Shown one piece after another: positions 60,845 to 64,000 of a stretch of DNA of 64,000 nt. The stretch is from Paramarasmius palmivorus (Eukaryota; Basidiomycota; Agaricomycetes; Agaricales; Marasmiaceae): positions 124,001-188,000 of the forward strand of contig JAYKXP010000039.1 in NCBI GenBank assembly GCA_037176845.1, read 5' to 3'. The position numbers and the translations under genes were made by a program. Within the stretch, counting starts at the first letter, position 1. Each line of letters opens with the position of its first letter. A model generated the notes under the pieces. The model worked only from the letters and a program-made list of their open reading frames with translations, had not been told where the DNA came from and searched no databases.

Positions 60845-63032
60845 TCAAAACCGGGATGTCAGATTTGAACGAGGGTATAAAACCACGTCGTCGTCCTCTG
60901 TGACGTCTTCAACCAACACGTCCAAGTCTTCACAAATTGGCTTGTCTGTGATCGTGTCATCCACGTCAGAATTGGTATAGGGTTCTAATCCCAGAGGCAA
61001 ACGGTTGATTTCAGGCGCTACGAGCATTCAAATCGAGAACTCACCATCATCATGGACCTCTTCGAAGCGGGATTTTCTACCCGCCACATCCAGGATCGTG
61101 AGGCCAAGAGATGTAGCAAGTTCCGTTGATGCGGGGTCGAAACCTTGAGAACGGTGGATTATCTGAACGACGTTATACGCGTCCCGATCCCACCGAGCAT
61201 ACCACACTCCTATCTTAGTCGTAAACGCTGGAAGCCCCAGACTCAGCCGTTCATGTTCCGACACCTCTTCAACCCCAGAAGAGTCGAATGACCAGTAATA
61301 CTTTGGCCTTGTCATCCAGGAGTCCCATTTATCTTCGTCATCAGATGGACGGGGAACCGGTCGGATGAAGAAGTAGATTGGGGCTTTCTCTGGTAAATCA
61401 AGATAAAATCGAGGTGCCTCATGCTCCTCGACACGTGTAAATGCGAGCCAGAACCGTGGAGACGAACCTGGATTGAGTCTATCAATACTCTCACTGAGAG
61501 AGAGCCATAATGAAACTCACAGTATTCCCTCCAGTCATCCTCTCCGATCTCGAGCTGCTCGAAGATGTGATGTGCCTGTGATAAACATGATTCCGTAAAG
61601 TCTATCAACGAGTCCTCTGGCTGCAAGTTGTAACATAGCCCAAACGACCCTAGACCTTCCATACTACCCGATGGTTTCAATGTGAATCTGAAATCTCAAT
61701 CAGCGTAATCACCACTTTGCCATCACTCCAGACACACCTCACTGATCCATCGTTCATTTCTAACGTACATTGCTGCAGAGCATCCGGTATGATGAACACA
61801 CCTCCCAGAAACTCAAAATACCATTTCTCCCTGTTTGGGTATCGGGCGATGACCTCCCGAGAATTTCGGTGGTAAACCGTGCCAGGTAGAGACGATAGGA
61901 TCCTCTTCGCGTCTTCGTCGTTTGGATAATCGGAGAATACTTGATTGGAAAACCGGATGCCTCGGATGATGTCGCTTACCGAAAGTGTTCCATTTAGGTA
62001 CTCGAAAAGAACATCGATGTTATTGTATGATTGGAAAGTCAAAGAAGGACGGTCTTGATTATCGGAAGAACCCAGAAGATTTACAAGCCTGTGACTGAGG
62101 TTGGAATACATGACGACGGGCCCTTTTCGCAGGAAGCCTGTTGTCGAATCAAGCCAAAGCTCTTCAGATGTCTGATAATCGAAACCGTTATTTTGAGACA
62201 AATATCTCGCAGGTAACATACCAACGTATCTTCCAAGCCTTGTACTGCAAGGGCCTATGAGAAGAATACAGTCAAGACCAGCAACAGGAGAAATGTGTAT
62301 TTTGTAACATACTTGGTGAGAAAAATAGATGAATAAGATTGGGGAGAAGTTATTCCGTCCCAAGATATGGGATACTGGCACAAGGGCTGTGACACACACG
62401 AAACTGAGTCAGGCTGGCAGTGTAGAGGGAGTGTCAACCTCACCATCATGAAACACTAGTGCGGGAAGGGCGTTCATATTACTATAGCCAAATAGCTGAA
62501 CATAGTTGATATCCCTGGGCTATTATCAGTACATGATGCCCGATATTTGCGGTATGCATAGCTCACTTGACAGCAGAGAAGGTATCGAAGTCGAGTTTAC
62601 ATGCCTGTACCGATACAGAGGTCAGCAATGACACCCGTAACATAAGATGAGGAATATCTTCACTTCGGCGGCGTCGCGACCAGTGTATTGGACATGCAAA
62701 AATTCTTCGTCTTTGTCTTCGTCGCGAATCCTAGCAGCACAGATGGTTCGACGAGCGTTCAGATGTTTCCACCCTTTCTCGTTTTTCCGCACTTCACTTT
62801 CGGCAATCTTCCGCTTGAGATAGACCTTTCCCATTGGAATCTCTTTGTACTAAAGTTGTGTCTGTTAGTACAACTAGTAACCCTTCATCATCGGACTACA
62901 TACCTCGTCCATAATAGTCCGAACTCTATCCTCGCGATGCGAGCATTGTGTTATATTGATCTGGTCCCTACCAACAGATGAAAAGGTTCCCCCTGAGATA
63001 GCGAAGCGAGTGGCACCCCGGAAAAAAGACAT
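60845..63032 (-). CDS. Agaricomycete-specific unknown protein
   Basis: A spliced protein of about 600 residues. The start MSFFRGATRFAISGGTFSSV, GRDQINI matches the F-I-GGTF--V-RDQ opening found in a large mushroom family. Next come DRVRTIMDE|YKEIPMGKVYLK, ARRTICAARIRDEDKDEEFL, HVQYTGRDAAEACKLDFDTF, VQLFGYSNMNALPALVFHD and TSEELWLDSTTGFLRKGP. Then come LFEYLNGTLSVSDIIRG, PGTVYHRNSREVIARYPN, and a C-terminal half with SFGLCYNLQPEDSLID and IFEQLEIGEDDWREY. The end is acidic: EINRLPLGLEPYTNSDVDDT, EDVTEDDDVVLYPRSNLTSR. No catalytic motif is seen. The last junction needs removal of only 27 nt (GTGAGT...CGTAG at 61022-61048 approx.); otherwise the protein stops at 61028 with GEFSI. Start ATG 63030-63032 by position of the conserved opening. 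Confidence 0.72.
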
Positions 63033-63812
63033 GGAAGGCAATGGGATTAAGAGTGCAGCGAAGAGAAAGAGACTCCGTACATGTGTTCAGGCAGTGAGGA
63101 GCCTCGCACAGCATGACTTAGCACCACTTGCTGATACCATGTGGACTGGAAAGCGCCACTGCGTGACCACTGTGAGATAAAGAAGAAATCGTGTCGGCGT
63201 CCAATTCGTTCTCTTCTGAGAACCCTAACAATCACAACATACCATAATGCAGTCGTCATGATATATGAATCCGTTCTGACTTGTCGCTGAGAAGACATAT
63301 GGAATGATGATGACGATATGGTAAGTTGTGAGTCTTGTATATGAGATGTGGGTTGAAACGCTATGGGCTATTGAGCTGAGTGGGAGCAAGAGATATGATG
63401 TATCGGAGCTCACCACTCGGATTTCTCCGCGAAACCAATGTCGAAATTCGGGCGCGACCGCTAGAATTTATAGCTGAGAGTGATACATCTGGGTTGAAGA
63501 AAATGCGGAAAGTAGGGAAATGGCTTGTGAAGACATGACAATTTTGAGACTCAGCATGGCCGAAACCGAAGGTGCCGTTTACTAATTTCTCTCGCAGGCT
63601 AGATAGAGACCATTGCACTCGTCACCCGACCATGAGCTCACCAGATCTTAGTGCGGTTTGATCGTTTTGGTCAGTTTGTGCTTCCCTGCGTCGTTGGGTA
63701 ATCCTAGTAGATTGATCGTGTGGCAGTTGTTATATTTCCCATGGTCTAATCTCTGGTATGCCTTGTATGCATCACCTACACATGACAGGCCCAAAGAGAG
63801 CACACTTTCCAA
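63033..63812. other. spacer upstream of the unknown gene
   Basis: A reverse frame at 63361-63618 is open but short and without domain. I see no supported gene. Confidence 0.35.
63465..63472 (-). promoter_or_regulatory. weak TATA-like element
   Basis: TATAAATT on the reverse strand lies about 435 nt before the start of the unknown gene. The distance is long, so it could only work with a long or spliced leader; a chance occurrence is possible. Confidence 0.25.
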
Positions 63813-64000
63813 TCATATGAGAAGGATGAACATGACCAAACCAATGGCCCATCGTGCCTTTGCTTTGGAATTGTACCGTGCACCAGAGGATTGGGAACCT
63901 TCCGGAGCGACTTTGGGCTCGATAGTCTTCAACTCCTTAATGGTAGACACCATGGTGACTGTCTGTGCAGAAGTGATTGTCACAGTCGGTGAGAGCTCAC
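63813..64000 (-). CDS. C-terminal part of a probable GPI-anchored or membrane-tethered surface protein (cut by window end)
   Basis: The open frame continues off the right edge. It reads ELSPTVTITSAQTVTMVSTI, KELKTIEPKVAPEGSQSSGA, RYNSKAKARWAIGLVMFILL and I, stopping at 63813-63815. The Thr/Ser-rich stem with SG-A just before a basic spacer and a terminal hydrophobic run fits a GPI signal or a short C-terminal anchor. The rest of the gene is outside the window, so the identity is open. Confidence 0.48.
   Translation of the reverse strand, partial: ELSPTVTITSAQTVTMVSTIKELKTIEPKVAPEGSQSSGARYNSKAKARWAIGLVMFILLI

Overview
The window looks like nuclear DNA of a mushroom-forming basidiomycete (Agaricomycete). 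Genes are split by many short GT-AG introns of about 50-60 nt, with exons down to a few nucleotides. Several families typical of Agaricomycetes are present: DUF6533-type seven-helix membrane proteins, F-box/LRR-like paralogues, an HNH_2 nuclease-like protein and a small secreted cysteine-rich protein. I see no bacterial operons, CRISPR arrays, rRNA, convincing tRNA or intact transposon.

Layout. 1-1470 (-): WD40 part of a DUG2-type glutathione-degradation protein, cut by the window start. 1677-3098 (-): aldo/keto reductase. 4259-5804 (+): small-exon multi-pass membrane protein. 6487-7824 (+): HNH nuclease-like protein. 8403-11604 (-): long disordered protein with an N-terminal SAM domain and C-terminal membrane segment(s). 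12260-13086 (+): unknown protein with an integrase-like HHCC zinc motif. 13469-13910 (-): small secreted protein. 16334-19787 (+): peroxisomal Lon protease ending in SRL. 20022-22133 (-): intronless 703-residue membrane-anchored protein. 23138-26181 (+): AAA ATPase of the Msp1/spastin type. 27450-31062 (+): two tandem F-box-like paralogues separated by an inverted-repeat element. 31146-35323 (-): two tandem DUF6533-type membrane proteins; a third copy lies at 55912-57698 (+). 35953-37419 (-): malate dehydrogenase. 41111-41986 (-): disordered PRPILKR-type protein. 47339-50064 (+): APC-family amino-acid permease. 50387-54325 (+): long coiled-coil protein. 58061-59567 (-): GAPDH. 60845-63032 (-): basidiomycete-specific unknown protein. 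63813-64000 (-): tail of a possible GPI-anchored protein.

The well-recognised genes are housekeeping: glycolysis (GAPDH), malate/oxaloacetate exchange (MDH), peroxisome and organelle quality control (Lon, AAA), glutathione turnover (DUG2) and amino-acid uptake. They are interspersed with lineage-specific, duplicated or decaying genes. The gene-poor stretches (13.9-16.3 kb, 37.4-41.1 kb, 42.0-47.3 kb, 59.6-60.8 kb) contain only short or broken coding-like pieces.

The most notable items are the three DUF6533 paralogues with a shared, unusual C-terminal signature; the inverted-repeat element with internal tandem repeats between the F-box paralogues; the integrase-type zinc motif in a gene without other transposon domains; and several extreme splice structures (8-nt exon, ATG-only coding exon, a possible 27-nt intron, two in-frame 54-nt introns). 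All exon joins were made by eye from reading frame and GT/AG signals, so exact boundaries are approximate.
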